64,000 bases of DNA from Cristatella mucedo (Eukaryota > Bryozoa > Phylactolaemata > Cristatellidae), in NCBI GenBank assembly GCA_009760855.2, contig WPIO01000005.1, forward strand, positions 8,156,001 to 8,220,000. Direction: 5' to 3'. Under the pieces are notes generated by a model. The model worked only from the letters and a program-made list of their open reading frames with translations, searched no databases and was not told the DNA's origin. The translations under genes and the position numbers were made by a program. This document shows, piece by piece, positions 23,112-34,599 of this stretch (position 1 is its first letter; each line of letters begins with the position of its first letter).

Positions 23112-23184
23112 AGTTTGCTGTGTCCTTGGTTCTTCGGCGTCGTCTTGGTTCTTCGGCAGTTTTCTGACGACTCATTCTAGATGT

Positions 23185-23340
23185 TGCAGCTTTACTGGAA
23201 GCAGCAGCAGCACAAGAGCATAAGCTGCAGCAGCAGACAGCAGTAGCAGCTGAACCTGTAGCTGTAGCACTAGCAGCTGAAGTGACGGAGGTGGCAGCAG
23301 TTGCTACATTGCCTGAGCCTAGGCAGCAGCAGCAGCGTAG
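23185..23340 (+). repeat. CAG/GCA-rich imperfect triplet region
   Basis: Imperfect GCA/CAG triplets. One + frame stays open from about 23171 to a stop at about 23431, encoding Ala/Gln/Val-rich sequence, and contains a donor-like AAAGGTAAAG near 23400. It might be part of an upstream exon of the ORF at 23750, but the triplet bias alone could keep the frame open. Confidence 0.45.
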
Positions 23341-23749
23341 TTTCGTTTGCTTTTCGGCAGTGTACCCGTTTGCTGTGATTATTGCTTACCCAAACGTGAA
23401 AGGTAAAGCGATTCCATTCAATGCCTGTTAAAGCAAATAGTGCAGGGTGATGAGCCCTTTAAAAATGATTTGGCTTCATTGATTTCCTATGAGCACGTGC
23501 TGCATCAGCTACCGGAGTGCCTTAGTGGCAAAGCAGGCAGTCCAGCAGCTCCCGACCGAGCAAACTGACGGCGGGGCGGCCGGCCGGCTGCTTGAGCTGG
23601 TCGGCACGATGCTGAAGGAAGAAAGCTGACAAGTCAGACGTGGGCGTGGTCGCCTGTCACCTCTATGGCCAATGTCCTCCTGCGATCGTGGGCACCTGAG
23701 CAGCTGAGAGGGCTGGTGGAGGCGAGCCTGACCCCCGAGCGCCATCACC

Positions 23750-24718
23750 ATGGCAACGCTGCCTGCAGAAAGGTATGCCCTGGCTGCAAGTCGGCATTCT
23801 AATTGGCTGTCGAAGACCGAGCCAGTGGCGCCTCAAGCTCGGGCGCCGATGCCGAGGCTGCTCGACGCTGGCGGCAGCGCCGGCCGGCTAGCCGCCGACG
23901 CGGCTGCAGCGACAGCTCTCGACGTCCCGGTGAGGCTCGGCATCCGAGTGAAGCTGCCACCGCTGGTCGGCGGTCGCAAGTCGACTGACGCCAGCCATCC
24001 TCGCGAGAGCCACCGCCGCCGACCTCGCGGCCGCCCCGACGCAGCGACGGCCGCCGCGCCGAGCTTCGGTGCCGATTGGGTACCTGAGCCGGCTGCAGTG
24101 GCAACGGCTGCATCGTCGAGCCGAGCGTTTCCTCCGCCCGACAGTCAGCCCCTGGAGTACGCCACCTCGGCGTTGCGAATCACTGGTCAGAACGCGCCTG
24201 GCTACGACGAGCGGCACGAGCGGCTGGCGCACCTGCCGCAGATCACGACACTGCTGCTGCGCGACTACCGCCCAAGCGACGACGAGCGGCGGCCGCCCTC
24301 GAGCTTATGGCTGCAGCCCGGAGGAGCAGGCGACGACGGCAGCGGCGGCATGTCCGAGTTCGCCGAGCAGCGCATACGCCAAATACTCGAATCCGAGGGC
24401 GTTCGCCCTGCCGCCCAGTCGCGGTCGCTCTTGGACCCCGTCTCGCTGCCGGCGGCGGCGGCAGCCGCCGAAGGCTTCCGTCGAGGCGGCTTCGGCGGCC
24501 GAAAGAAGTCGAGCGGCGGCCAGAGGTCGCAGGGTCTGACCGTCAGCCTGACAGGCCGCGCGGTGGCCGTCGCTCGTGCCGCCAGCGTGCGCATGGCCGT
24601 CGTGCGCTCGTACAACAGCAGATTGCTGGCCGCGACGCTCGGCGCGGCCGCGACGCGGGCCAGCTACAAATACCGGCGGAAGCTCGACCCGGTGCGCCGC
24701 CTGCTGCCCAGGCTGTAG
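23750..24718 (+). CDS. Uncharacterised basic protein, 322 aa
   Basis: I do not recognise this protein. The start is well supported: ATCACCATGG is close to the Kozak consensus and an in-frame TGA lies a few codons upstream. The frame runs 322 codons with strong GC at third positions. Visible features are an Ala/Arg/Pro-rich N-terminal half, then a more protein-like central block (LAHLPQITTLLLRDYRPSDDE, about residues 160-180), an acidic-to-basic helix (SEFAEQRIRQILESEGVRP, about 201-219), a Gly/Lys/Ser-rich linker and an Arg-rich C-terminus ending RKLDPVRRLLPRL. No signal peptide or membrane segment. Other frames are also partly open, as GC-rich DNA allows, so coding status is likely but unproven. 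No AATAAA follows within 400 nt. Confidence 0.55.
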   Translation: MATLPAERYALAASRHSNWLSKTEPVAPQARAPMPRLLDAGGSAGRLAADAAAATALDVPVRLGIRVKLPPLVGGRKSTDASHPRESHRRRPRGRPDAATAAAPSFGADWVPEPAAVATAASSSRAFPPPDSQPLEYATSALRITGQNAPGYDERHERLAHLPQITTLLLRDYRPSDDERRPPSSLWLQPGGAGDDGSGGMSEFAEQRIRQILESEGVRPAAQSRSLLDPVSLPAAAAAAEGFRRGGFGGRKKSSGGQRSQGLTVSLTGRAVAVARAASVRMAVVRSYNSRLLAATLGAAATRASYKYRRKLDPVRRLLPRL

Positions 24719-25699
24719 GGCTGCGTCCGGTCCGCGGGATGCGCTCGCTGGTCGCTCACGCTCGGCTATGTTTTCAACCGCCCGCGTTCGCCTGCCGCTA
24801 AGGAAATAAGCCCGGCGAACTCTCGCTGAACAGACACCGCCCCCTACTCGTCCAGGTGTGTGTTTTTTTTTTTATAAAACTCGCCAGGAGACTCGCTTTT
24901 GCACCCGTAGCCGCGGGTGCGCCGTTCGCTCATTTATTAGCGGAGGCTCTAGCGAAGGCCTGAGTCAGAGCGAAAACGGCGCTCGCCGTGCCGCCTGCGC
25001 GAACGCGGACATTCGGCCAGCGACGTCCGCCGTCGCTCACTGCCTTTCGAAGTCGGTCGCGTTCCCCAGATTATGCCGAGCCTGGTGAACTGCCGGCCTC
25101 GACCGCCGCGGCAATTCCTTCTTTCAGGGAGGCCTAGAGAACTTCACCCGTCGAGGCAGCCACTTCCAATCGAGTTTTCTGGCGCGCCAGCACTTCCCGG
25201 CGGCTCCGACGAGGCGCCGGGCCGGGCCCGCCCAGGAGACGGTCCGAAGGCCAACGAACGAGCATGCCCGTGCTGTGCGAGCCGATCGGCTAAATGATGA
25301 GACCGAATCGTAACTATCAAATGCACTAACGCTCGCCGCCGTCTTAACGCTTGGCAGGCAGGAGCATCGAGTTGAAATTTGTAGTTACACCGTAACAGCA
25401 GCGCGGTGCCATCGCCATTTTTTCTGAAAGCAGTCGATTTACTGCGGATCGCAGTGCTGGTCCAACCCGAAAGTATCAAAATCCACTTGGTGCGTTACAA
25501 AGTGCGTTTCCGGCCCTTTTCTCCGGGATGCGAGGGAAGATTCCTAAAAATTTGGCATGTGTACTCTAAACTGCAGTAGATTTGTAGCCGATTGCCACGA
25601 AAACCGAACCTTGCATTACTTGCTCTTACTCGGATCTTTAAAGACACCATGGGATAACGCACCGTTACTGAGCGTAAATTGGCAAAACGAAGGTTTTTC
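24719..25699. other. Unassigned, GC-rich then AT-richer
   Basis: Follows the 322-codon ORF and may hold its 3' UTR; a T run and TATAAA lie at about 24860-24880. I see no other gene or repeat. Confidence 0.4.
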
Positions 25700-26236
25700 T
25701 AAGTAAATCTCCGGTAATGTGTTTGTAGAAGCTGACCATTTAGGTCCCTTCATTCTTTGGCTCCAGCCTAGCTACCAGATCTCTTCCCCTACCGGGCGAA
25801 GCGTCGTAGCACTTCCTTTTAAGAATCTAATCGTTTGCCTATATCTCATACGAACCGCAAATCCTGTGGAGACCGTGCCGTCAGTTCGTATGCTCCCAAA
25901 GCCTGAAACTCACTTCCGACTGGCGTCACGACATCCCCTCATTTGACCACATTTAAAAAGAAACTAAAAACGCAACTATTTATCATTTGTGTTTAATGGG
26001 TCTATGTGATTCGTCCTTAGTGTGCTTATGCGCGCTGACACTGTGCATGCTGTCACTAACCATACTTGCATGCTGACCCTGTGTATGTCACCCTTCACCA
26101 TGCTATGCTCGTTGTTTATTGGGCCTGCTACGACTGACAATTCGATCGTGCTTCTTTTGCAGCAAATGTAAAGTATCTAAAAAGAGATTGAGTTCTCCGA
26201 GGGCGTTATATCAAATGCATTATAACTATTATTTGT
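25700..26236 (+). mobile_element. LINE-A 3' fragment
   Basis: Begins in the C-terminal domain (degenerate LHSLAPAYLSE region at 25745) and runs through the 3' UTR to a hairpin near 26168-26210 and a decayed ATT tail. Frame lost. Confidence 0.85.
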
Positions 26237-27491
26237 CACAAGGAGTCTGATCCACGATCGCGTCAAGTCTAGCCCAGTGCAATGACGTAATCAGAATTTC
26301 GGAGAGGGGTTTATATCTAGATGGACGTGGCATAAGATCAAGGGTTTCCCTTAAAGCCTTAGAAAAGCTCTTCAGCCCTTCCAAAAACTTTTACTTTAAC
26401 TGTTATTGTTATTTTAAATACTCATTTCAACTGCTGGTTTAACTTGTAAAACTTTTAACTTGTAATAAAACTTGATACTTCGTGCTGACCCACATCTAAG
26501 AATTTTTAAGATGTTGAACTTTGACCTCGATAGCCCGAGACCAGGAGTCAACTAAAGTGTGCCTTCATACATCCCTGTTCTGGTGCATGCTGAACAGAAG
26601 GCGCATTTTTACTTAGTCCTCTAGAAATAAATGGGTGCAACACACAGCTGGCAGTGGTCCAAAAGCGACGCGTTCGCCACATCGCTCGGTCGAGTCTGAA
26701 GACCTATCCAAACAAGATTCTTTTCCTCCCTTTGTCAGACTGAAGCTTTTACCGGAGGCGCTTTTTTCGGCAGGTCCTCTTAACGCTGACTGAAAATAAT
26801 GACCTCTTAAGCAGCTCCAGCTCGAAACGTACCCTGCAGTAAATGGGCCTCCCTCCCTCTAGAAGCCGACGCTGTACGTTCATGCCGAGGCAGCCCCGGC
26901 TAGCAAGCGTTCAAGCCCCACACAAATACCTGGCTTTTCGCTCCGAAGAAATACTTTGAATGCGTTTGCGTCGCCCGTCAATCTCTGGAGTGGCGCTCGA
27001 AGTCAGACAAAGTCCCGAGTCTGACTTTCGCTGGGGCGCAAGAAGTTGACGGATCCAGAAATCGCACAGTATTGCGCCCCTACTGTAGACCCGTCGGCGT
27101 CTCGGAGTTGCCCTAGGCCGCTCTCTAGCGTGGGGAGGAAATTTGCTTCGTAATGCGCTCCTACTGCAGACCCGCGCCCGAGAAACCACGAACGACGCGA
27201 CCTAATGTCTTCTGTAGCGAGCTGCACATGCATGGTGATTTGGTTATCTTATGGCGCCAGACAGACGACCTATTATCGCCGTTATTACTAGTGTTAATTA
27301 ACAAGCTTAAGCGACTTGCTACGGCAGGTACCCTAGGGAAGGTCTGGCTGTTTATCAGCCTTCAGAGCGGATTTAAAGAGTCTTGCTTGCAGGTCGGTAG
27401 CCGAAGGATCGCAGGAGCCTCTGGACCCGCACGGGCGAGCTGCTACTCAGAACTGAAGCGCTGAAGTGGCGCCTCACGACGTGCCTTAAGA

Positions 27492-27493
<2 letters not shown>
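26237..27493. other. Unassigned 1.2-kb region
   Basis: No gene recognised. A 24-bp motif (centred on GCGC(C/T)CCTACTG(T/C)AGACCCG) occurs twice at about 27075 and 27152, a weak internal duplication. Confidence 0.4.

Positions 27494-27533
<40 letters not shown>
27494..27533. repeat. (CT)n microsatellite
   Basis: About 40 bp of CT repeats. Confidence 0.95.
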
Positions 27534-27536
<3 letters not shown>

Positions 27537-28020
27537 TCTGTGTGTAGGTTTTATTAGCCCGAGGCGCCTGCTGCTGCATGCGTTACGGCCAGCTGGGGTT
27601 CGCCCGACAGGGCCAGAAAGCGTGCCTTTTGACTCCGGGCCGGTTCGGCGATGGCGTCGTTACACTTGGGCAGTCGGGGAGAGGACTCTAGGATGAACCG
27701 AGCTAGGACTTCGGCGCGAAGGGCTACGCGACGCGTCGCTCAGCATTCTCTCACCGCGTTCGACGGAATGCTGGCATTCCAGGACGCTGCATCCGGCCGC
27801 GATCTTTCGCGAGAGGTACCGGCTTTCCGGGAGCCTCCAGGGCTAAGCGCTCGCTTTATTTCTCGCTCCCGCGTGGTTTGGTTGTACGTAGAGCCCCTGG
27901 GCGGAGCGTGTCGGCTATTTGAGACGTGTGACATCGTTGCGGTTCCCGCAGTGCAGCCGCACGTACCTTGGACGAGAGTGAGCTGGCATTCCGGGACAGC
28001 ACAGCAGCCGCCGCCTGATC
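27534..28020. other. GC-rich unassigned spacer
   Basis: An open + frame at 27651-28025 has no recognisable motif and runs to the edge of a LINE-B copy. I do not call it a gene. Confidence 0.35.
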
Positions 28021-29035
28021 GATAGCTGCTGGAGCACCTATTACACTAGCAAAGCCTTCTAGTCCAGCAACACGCCTGTGGTTTCCAAAGAGTAGCAACT
28101 TTGTTTTATTATCGTTTCGTTTAATGAAATTTGCCGACATCCAGGATCGAACGTTTGCAAACCAAGCATTCACTTTACCAGTCGCTGCAGCAGATTCCGA
28201 ATGCTTAACGAAAAATACAGCAGAGTATCGTCAGCATTGAAGTGATAGCTGATCGCACGGGCTGAATCACTTTTCCCAGAGGTTCAGTGTAAACGGAGAA
28301 CAGGAAAAAACCGAGGAGCGGACCCTTGTGAGACTCGACAGGTAACTGGTCTGGCGGATGAGAACTGACTCCTATACGATACGGATTGAAAACGATTGGA
28401 CAAGTACGATTTGAACCACTCCGGCGCCTCATCTGCCAGACCGATCGTAGTTCTCAATCGTTTAAGTAGGACATCGTGATCAATGGTGTCGAAGGCAGCT
28501 GATAGATCTAGCAGCGTTAGGACAGTGACAGTCCTGTCATTGTTGCTGCATAGAATGTCATTTCTTACGCGGAGGAGAGCAGTTTCAGTGGATTACTGCC
28601 GCTTAAACCCCGATTGAAATTTTTCTGAAAAATTAATTCTTTCCAGTGTGTGCTACCTACCAGCTGCTTAGCGACAATTTTTCAACAATCTTTAACAAAA
28701 AAAAAATAGGAGAAACTGGGTAATTGTTTGCGAGGACCTTTGTGTACAATCCACACTTTTAATGTCGGTGCAACGCGAGCCGATTTGAAAGAAATGGGTA
28801 CAACCCCCTTTTCACGAGAACCAGTACAAATTTCAGCTATGGCTGGGCTAAGTTGGTCTGCCAGCGAAGAACACAGAGATGGTGGTGTAAGTTCTTTAGG
28901 AGACGAGCTCTTTATTTTTACAAGACCTTATTAAGATAGCCAAATCGCACGCAGCAGCCTCGGAAAAGCTCTTAAGCGCGACTCAACAGTTGCTTCGGTC
29001 GGAGGGGGCTTTATGGAGGCGCGAATGGCTGGCGT
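28021..29035 (-). mobile_element. LINE-B central fragment, antisense, old
   Basis: - strand RT remnant. The thumb region lies at about 28050-28170 (SWMSANFIKRNDNKTKLLLFGN), the palm at 28230-28330 (YTEPLGKVIQ with a damaged YADD), the DLSAAFDTIDHDVL-like block at 28470-28510, the fingers at 28600-28760, and the PPP/PTEAT-like linker ends at 29030. It lacks both ends of the element, unusual for ordinary LINE insertion, so it has probably been deleted or recombined at its 3' side. Confidence 0.85.
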
Positions 29036-30904
29036 CGTACGGGATTCGCCGTGCCCTATTGCTGTGCTGGGTACATGTAATCCTTCGTGACTGTTGAATA
29101 GACTGTTCTACTCCATGGGTGAGAACTCTGTTACAATAATCATCAAAGCGTTGGATGACATTTCTGGCATGTATTTCTGTTGAAAGGCATAGTACAAAAT
29201 AGATTTTGTTGTTATCATTTTGCCTCCCCATTCATCCTAAGGTATTGGGGGGTCTCTTCGGTTGTGCCGTATTCCGCTATCGTCGGCACACTTGCCTGTC
29301 TTAGGGCGGCACCTACAAGTCGCTAACCGTGCTCCGGATACACTGGCTTGGGTACGGGACTCCGGCTTCTAGCCGGGGGCCCATCGCTGGGTCCCGATGG
29401 GCCGGCCGTTCCATGTAAGCACGTGCTAACATGAGCACCTTAATCCGTCATCGATTGGCCGTTTGCGGGAGGTAAAGGCGGGGCTAGCAGACCCAGCAGA
29501 CAACATGCTGACGCGGCTAGGACGCAGGTCGGAGAGGCTGTGCGTGCCCGTGAGCTGCGAACCTCGGGGAACGAATATGACGTAGTCGAACGCTCTACGG
29601 TTTCGGTATCGCCAATGATCTCATCTTCTGGTCAATCATTTACAGTCGAGCAAGATTACCTACGAAATGACCTCGAGTGGATGTCGAACTTTCAAAAACT
29701 GTACCAATACTTTGGTTACAAAGAATTGTTAATAGATCTCTTTCTCTGCGAACTGCCTGTCCAACTTCAGTTTTGGTGAAGCTTGGGTCGTCCAAAAATG
29801 TCTAGACGCTAAGAAATCGTCGCAGATCAATTACCGCTGCGTGTTGAGACTCTTTCTAAAAGATTTTCAGCCAGACATTGGGAAGGCGGTGTCGCTGCAC
29901 CGAGTTCATCCATCACTTCGAGAATTTACTTGGGGTACTGACGCGAGATCTCCCATGGGGCCCGGCGAGTCTTAGGTAAAGCAGAAATGGGTGACACCCC
30001 CTTATGAGGCACACCACTCGATTTAAGGGGTTTGCAGCTCGTACAGCGACTCCCTCAGCGACTACGCAACACGAAAGCAGCTTCGGATACTGACTGCTGG
30101 TGGGCATGCAAAGCGAGGTTGGTGGCGGTGCAGCTGGTGCTTCAGCATGCAGCCGCAGCCGCAGTAGTGGCGTTGAATGAGCTAGCGTCGAAGCAGACGG
30201 TATGAGACGTTCCCGGTCAGACTTACGGAAGAGGTCATTATGTATCGTCGGCAGATTTTTAGCCAATGATTACCCAACTTGCGCTGCTATTGAACTTTGC
30301 TATTGTATCGTCTCTAACGTTCTGTGAAAGCTAGTGTGCATATTGGCACTACAGGCTAGGTTAGGGGGCCAGTTATTTCTTGCGGAGGGGGTCCAAGGGT
30401 GCGATGGGAAGACTAAGCTTGAGAGCTAGCGGTGGGTCAGAGAAGGACCGGAAGTGAGCCGAAGCTACGAATCGTAGACTACCGGTCACGACTCTCGGCC
30501 TCGTGGCTGGGCGTGCTGGTCCAGACGCCGCAGCCGAAGTAAACGCAAAGAATTTATCAATGTGACGACACTATCGATAGGCAACCATTGTAGCTTCCAG
30601 CCAAAGCAAAAGCGAAAGATTTACAGTAAGTAGCTCGATGACCGTCCTGTGGGAGGGGGGAGGGGGGAGCTTGGGACGCAGCGAATTTCGTGCGATTGAT
30701 CAGGACTAGATCATCTTTTATCAAATAGATTCAAAGCAATGAACCTAGCGCTCTCAATCGACGTCCGAAAGCTCACAGTTTTGCTCCAACAAACAACGAA
30801 ATGCCATGGCGAACGAAGCAACGACGGGGGGGGCATGCTCAGCGTAGCGACCAACGTAGCGAGCAACTCGCGCCGAAATTGCGTTTGCATAAGAGAAGAA
30901 TTAG
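29036..30904. other. Unassigned 1.9-kb region
   Basis: No gene or known repeat recognised. A + frame at 29540-29779 (79 codons) has mixed composition but no motif. A G-rich stretch sits at 30650-30670. Confidence 0.4.
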
Positions 30905-31066
30905 TGGATTCAACAGCCTTATTTATACCGAGCGTCAGGGCAGCCTTAACGGCTGTCATGGGCGCTTGCAGCGGATAATATTAGATCGCCCACTGCAGCA
31001 CTCGAACCCGAGATCTGGGTCATGAAGAGCGAGCACCTTACCCCTGGGCTAAGACAGGGGAGCCGA
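30905..31066 (-). mobile_element. SINE-B copy, antisense, diverged
   Basis: On the - strand it shows a decayed B box (GGGTTCGAGTGCTGCAGTGG), the GGGCGATCTAATATTATCCG block and a body with ACAGCCGTTAAGGCTGCC. Its 3' end resembles the family end (AAATAAGGCTGTTGAATCC). Confidence 0.75.
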
Positions 31067-31731
31067 GAAGCAGAGCGGAATTTCATTCGGCGACATAAGC
31101 GCTTTCCGTCTCCTCTCGAACTGAATCTGGCGGCTTGCACCTTGCAGGCGGCGGCTGACAATAGCCCTAAAGCTTGAGCTGATCTGAACCAACGATACAA
31201 AGTACGTACGCAGTAGATCACCAGATAGATCACGAAGTAGATCACCTTCGAGGTGGCAGTGGCAGGCTGTGCAAAGTGCACAGGTTATTCTAAACCCAAG
31301 GCTGTGATGCACAGTTACAATAAGCACGACGTAAGTAGCCACATACTCGGTTCTCCCACTAACTTTGAGATAATTATCTAAAAGTTAGTGCAATATCCAT
31401 GTTTATATTATAATTAATCACAGTCGTTTCACTACCTAATATAATGCTAACCTTTCGTGTTGCATGTTTGATTTATCTTTCGCTGCAAAGTAACGATCAT
31501 CATTTCGGATCAGCCTCAAGAGATACCGATAACTTTATTTTTATCCGCTTAGAAAAACAATTGCTGAAGATGAGGTACTGTATTGTATGCGGGAAACTTG
31601 CTTACATACTGCCAGACAGTCACCAACGGCATGTTAACAAGACAAACTTTGATTGTCAAATCGCATCCTTCGTAGACAAAGGTCACAGAGTTGGATTCGA
31701 GTCATGAATTTTTATGGTCATGGAAAGAAGC
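31067..31731. other. Unassigned spacer
   Basis: No supported gene. A + ORF at 31444-31707 contains CIVCG...HQRH, which is not a canonical zinc-finger spacing. Confidence 0.35.
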
Positions 31732-32313
31732 CATGTAACGTATCTCCGTCTGTAACTCCCAAAGCTACAAAGACTATGTGGGAGTTAAGTAGGAGAGTTT
31801 TGTTCAGCGAACTCACAGCCTACGAGGCTTTCGGTACGCATTCAGTAGCCAACAGAATTTATCTCACCCAGCAAAGAGAAAGTGGGAAGCATAGCTAAGT
31901 CATTAGAACAGTTGAGGTAGGGAGTAACATGGAAGTAGCAGCTCAGGACGGCTGGAAATGATGTGCCACAGTCTGCAGCAGGAGAGTAGCTGCTGTTGTG
32001 TAAGAATCGTGGAAGTGAGTTCAACAGTTTAGGATATGCAGAGCAAAAGCTACTTTCGCCAACGGTCTTTAAGCGGAGGAATGAAACAGCTAATTTATTG
32101 TCCACACAGGACCTGAGGGCACAAAGAGGCTGAAACTGGTGTAGCAATTCAGCTAGGTATGGAGGAGCCAAGCTGTGGCGGGCCTTGTGGGTCAGCGCAA
32201 AAACTGCTCTGTATCCGTTGATCAACCGGCAGCCATCCTAGCTCTTTTTAATGAAGGAGACACATGATCAAACCTCTGCGATTTGCAAACCAGCCTTGCA
32301 CCCCTATTCATCA
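31732..32313 (-). mobile_element. LINE-B copy, 3' part, split by LINE-A
   Basis: - strand 3' part of LINE-B. The decayed tail starts at 31732, the SVGY-like end is at 31842, then come RLKTVGESSF and HKARHSLAPPYLAELLHQF in an open frame to 32225. The copy is cut at about 32313 in the sequence for the conserved MNMAARLV segment and resumes at 33192. Confidence 0.9.
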
Positions 32314-33191
32314 GCCCTATTGCATCAGCTCGAAATCTAGGTGTCATATTCCAAAGCGACCTCTCGTTAGACGACCACATCAGCTCCACAGTCAAATCAG
32401 CCTATTTTCAGCTTCATAACATTGCTAAAATTAGGGCTTGTTTAGATAAGGATACCACGTCCAAGTTGGTCCATGCATTCGTGACATCTCGTCTCGACTT
32501 CTGCAACTCACTGCTTACTGGCCTACCAGCATGTGCGATCAGGCGATTGTAGCTGGTGCAAAACTCTGCAGCTAGGCTTGTCTGTCGTGAGCGTCGCAGT
32601 TGCCACATTACTCCACTTCTCGCCGACCTGCACTGGTTACCAGTCAAGCAACGGATTGACTTCAAGGTTTTGTCGCTCACTTTTAGGTCTCTTCATTCTA
32701 TGGCTCCAGCCTATCTTTCAGAGATACTACCCCATCAGGCAAAGCATCGTACCACTCGCTTTTCGGAATCCAACAGTCTAGAAATACCTCGTACAAACCT
32801 TAAATCCTTTGGAGACCGTGCATTTAGCTCGTATGCTCCCACAGCCTGGAACTCCCTTCCGACCTGCATCAGAACATCCCCTGACCTGACCACATTTAAA
32901 AGAAACTTAAAAACATACCTATTTAGGACAGCATTTAGTGGGTCCTTGTGATTCGTCCTCGATGTGCTTATGCGTGCTGACACTGTTCATGCTGCCACTA
33001 ACCACATTTGCATGCTGACCCAGTGCATGTAACCCCTAACCATGTTATTCATTTTGTTTGTTTTTCAAGCATGATTTTACTTACTATTCTATTGCGTATC
33101 ACTTTGCAGCAAATGTAAAGCGCCTAGAAAGAGATTGAGTTCTCTGAGGGCGCTTTATCAAGTGCAATATTATTATTATTATTATTATTAT
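32314..33191 (+). mobile_element. LINE-A copy inserted in LINE-B
   Basis: 5'-truncated LINE-A starting at SPIASARNLGVIFQSDLSLD and open through ACLDKDTTSKLVHAFVTSRL (ORF 32283-32552), then in the next frame through QNSAARLVCRERR to LKTYLF (32556-32951). One frame change near 32545 disrupts an otherwise intact C-terminal domain. The 3' UTR ends with the consensus hairpin (33117-33158, arms GCGCC/GGCGC) and (ATT)n to 33191. It is among the best-preserved LINE-A copies and sits inside an antisense LINE-B. Confidence 0.93.
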
Positions 33192-33532
33192 CACCAGCAG
33201 CAGTGACCTAACGACCTATCACGGTAGCCTAGCCAAAAGGGAATTACAGTAATCAAGCTGAGACCGAACTAAGAAGCTAGTTAAATTATTTGCAAGCTAC
33301 ATTAGAAGACAGATGCTAATCTTCGATAGGGATCGGATGTAATAACTAGCCATGGGAGCAGTCTTCTTAACGAAGCTTTCAAAATTTAGGCAATTGTCGA
33401 TGACAGTTGCCTTAATTCCGAGCAGATGTTGATGGTCGCACAACGGCACCACCTACAGAACAGCAAAGCCTTCGAGTCCAGCCAGCCACACGCTTAGGGT
33501 GTCTTATGAGCAGTGGTTCAGTTTTGTCGTCG
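33192..33532 (-). mobile_element. LINE-B copy, 5' part of the split element
   Basis: Continues the - strand LINE-B cut at 32313: a GYRDRPVLLLLVI-like decayed block, then sequence matching the SRLDYCN...KNLTSS, SKIRSCLP and NFKSFI regions, ending around KTELLL at 33530. The other end is a sharp break into unrelated sequence. Confidence 0.85.
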
Positions 33533-33540
33533 TGGTCTAG

Positions 33541-33735
33541 CTACGCCACCTGTTTATCATACAACCCTTTAGGTTCCTTCTTCAAATCTCGTAGGGAGTA
33601 AATGTTTACGCCGGGTAACTGTAGGTAAGCAATCCCGGTAGTTTTGGTACAAATCCGCAAGGAATCTATAAGTGCTTCATAGCTGCGGGTTTCTACTCCC
33701 GTCTTGTTGAAAGCAGTCAAGCGAACGGTCAAGCA
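33541..33735 (-). pseudogene. Possible coding remnant of unknown origin
   Basis: An open - frame of 63 codons with protein-like composition (KTGVETRSYEALIDSLRIC..., then LQLPGVNIYSLRDLKKEP). I recognise no family. It abuts a LINE-B break at 33532 and could be an exon or a fragment of another mobile element. No convincing splice sites were seen. Confidence 0.25.
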
Positions 33736-33867
33736 ATTTACTCAACGTTAATTGCTATTAGTACAGTCCACTCAGCACTACGAATATTTTTCAAGCAGCT
33801 CGTTGATTACCGCTGCCTGTAGCTTAGAGGAGTTCTATCCATAAGGCCATAATTGGTAGCCTGTAGC

Positions 33868-34068
33868 AATATAATAATAATAATAATACATTTGATATAG
33901 CGCCCTCAGAGAGCTCAGTCTCTTTCTAGGCACCTATCATTTGCTGCAAACGAAGCACGATCGAATGGTCAGCGGTAGAACGCTCAATGACAACAAGCAC
34001 AACAGGGGTTAGGGGTGCCGTACATCCAGGGTCAGCATGCAAATATGGTTAGTGGCTGCATGCCCAAT
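33868..34068 (-). mobile_element. LINE-A 3' UTR fragment, antisense
   Basis: - strand ATT tail (33870-33888), terminal hairpin and about 130 bp of 3' UTR with the ATTTGCATGCTGACCC block. Confidence 0.9.
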
Positions 34069-34242
34069 ACGCCAATGGACATTCAGCAACTCGATGATAG
34101 GATCAGTTGCTTGCGCAGTAGTTGCTTCTGCCGGGTGCGAAGTGATTCGACCATGTGGTTTTCTTCCGCTTGTAATTCCTAGAAACTTGTGTGAAGTCCA
34201 GTATTGTGAGCAATTGTTCAGAGCTATTGCTGGCGGTCGAGG

Positions 34243-34428
34243 TTAGCACAGAAAGACTCTTGCATTAAGCGCCTTCCTCTTGCAGTACAAATCAGCGCCT
34301 CTTCTTTTACATTCCTCCAGATCAATTCGGCCGCCGATGGCCATCCTGTCATATTCTGTGAACTCTTCTTGAAATTCTATTTCCTCAGGTGTCACGTTCC
34401 CCAGACTCAGTCCTCGTCTACGCAGCAA
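34243..34428 (-). CDS. Possible terminal exon, unknown protein
   Basis: An open - frame of 61 codons ending in TAA. The composition is unlike chance (GNVTPEEIEFQEEFTEYDRM, then GGRIDLEECKRRGADLYC) and a plausible acceptor (ATTGCTGCGTAG) lies just inside its 5' end at about 34420. I do not recognise the family. It may be the last exon of a - strand gene whose other exons I cannot locate; a weaker candidate is the open frame at 34779-34982. Low confidence. Confidence 0.3.
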   Translation of the reverse strand: MLRRRGLSLGNVTPEEIEFQEEFTEYDRMAIGGRIDLEECKRRGADLYCKRKALNARVFLC

Positions 34429-34524
34429 TTATTTGGAAACAAGTTGTCCTCAATATTGTTTCAAAATTTTCCACCCCAAGCATACGTGAATGCATGCATG
34501 TAAACACACGCGAGTGCTTAATAA

Positions 34525-34526
<2 letters not shown>

Positions 34527-34594
<68 letters not shown>
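34527..34594. repeat. (AT)n microsatellite
   Basis: About 68 bp of pure AT, a perfect palindrome able to form a cruciform. Confidence 0.97.
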
Positions 34595-34597
<3 letters not shown>

Positions 34598-34599
34598 TG

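Noticed and set aside
31444-31707. Possible zinc-finger or THAP-like peptide (CIVCG...HQRH)
   Set aside because: Cys/His spacing does not fit C2H2 or THAP patterns and the rest of the frame is unremarkable.
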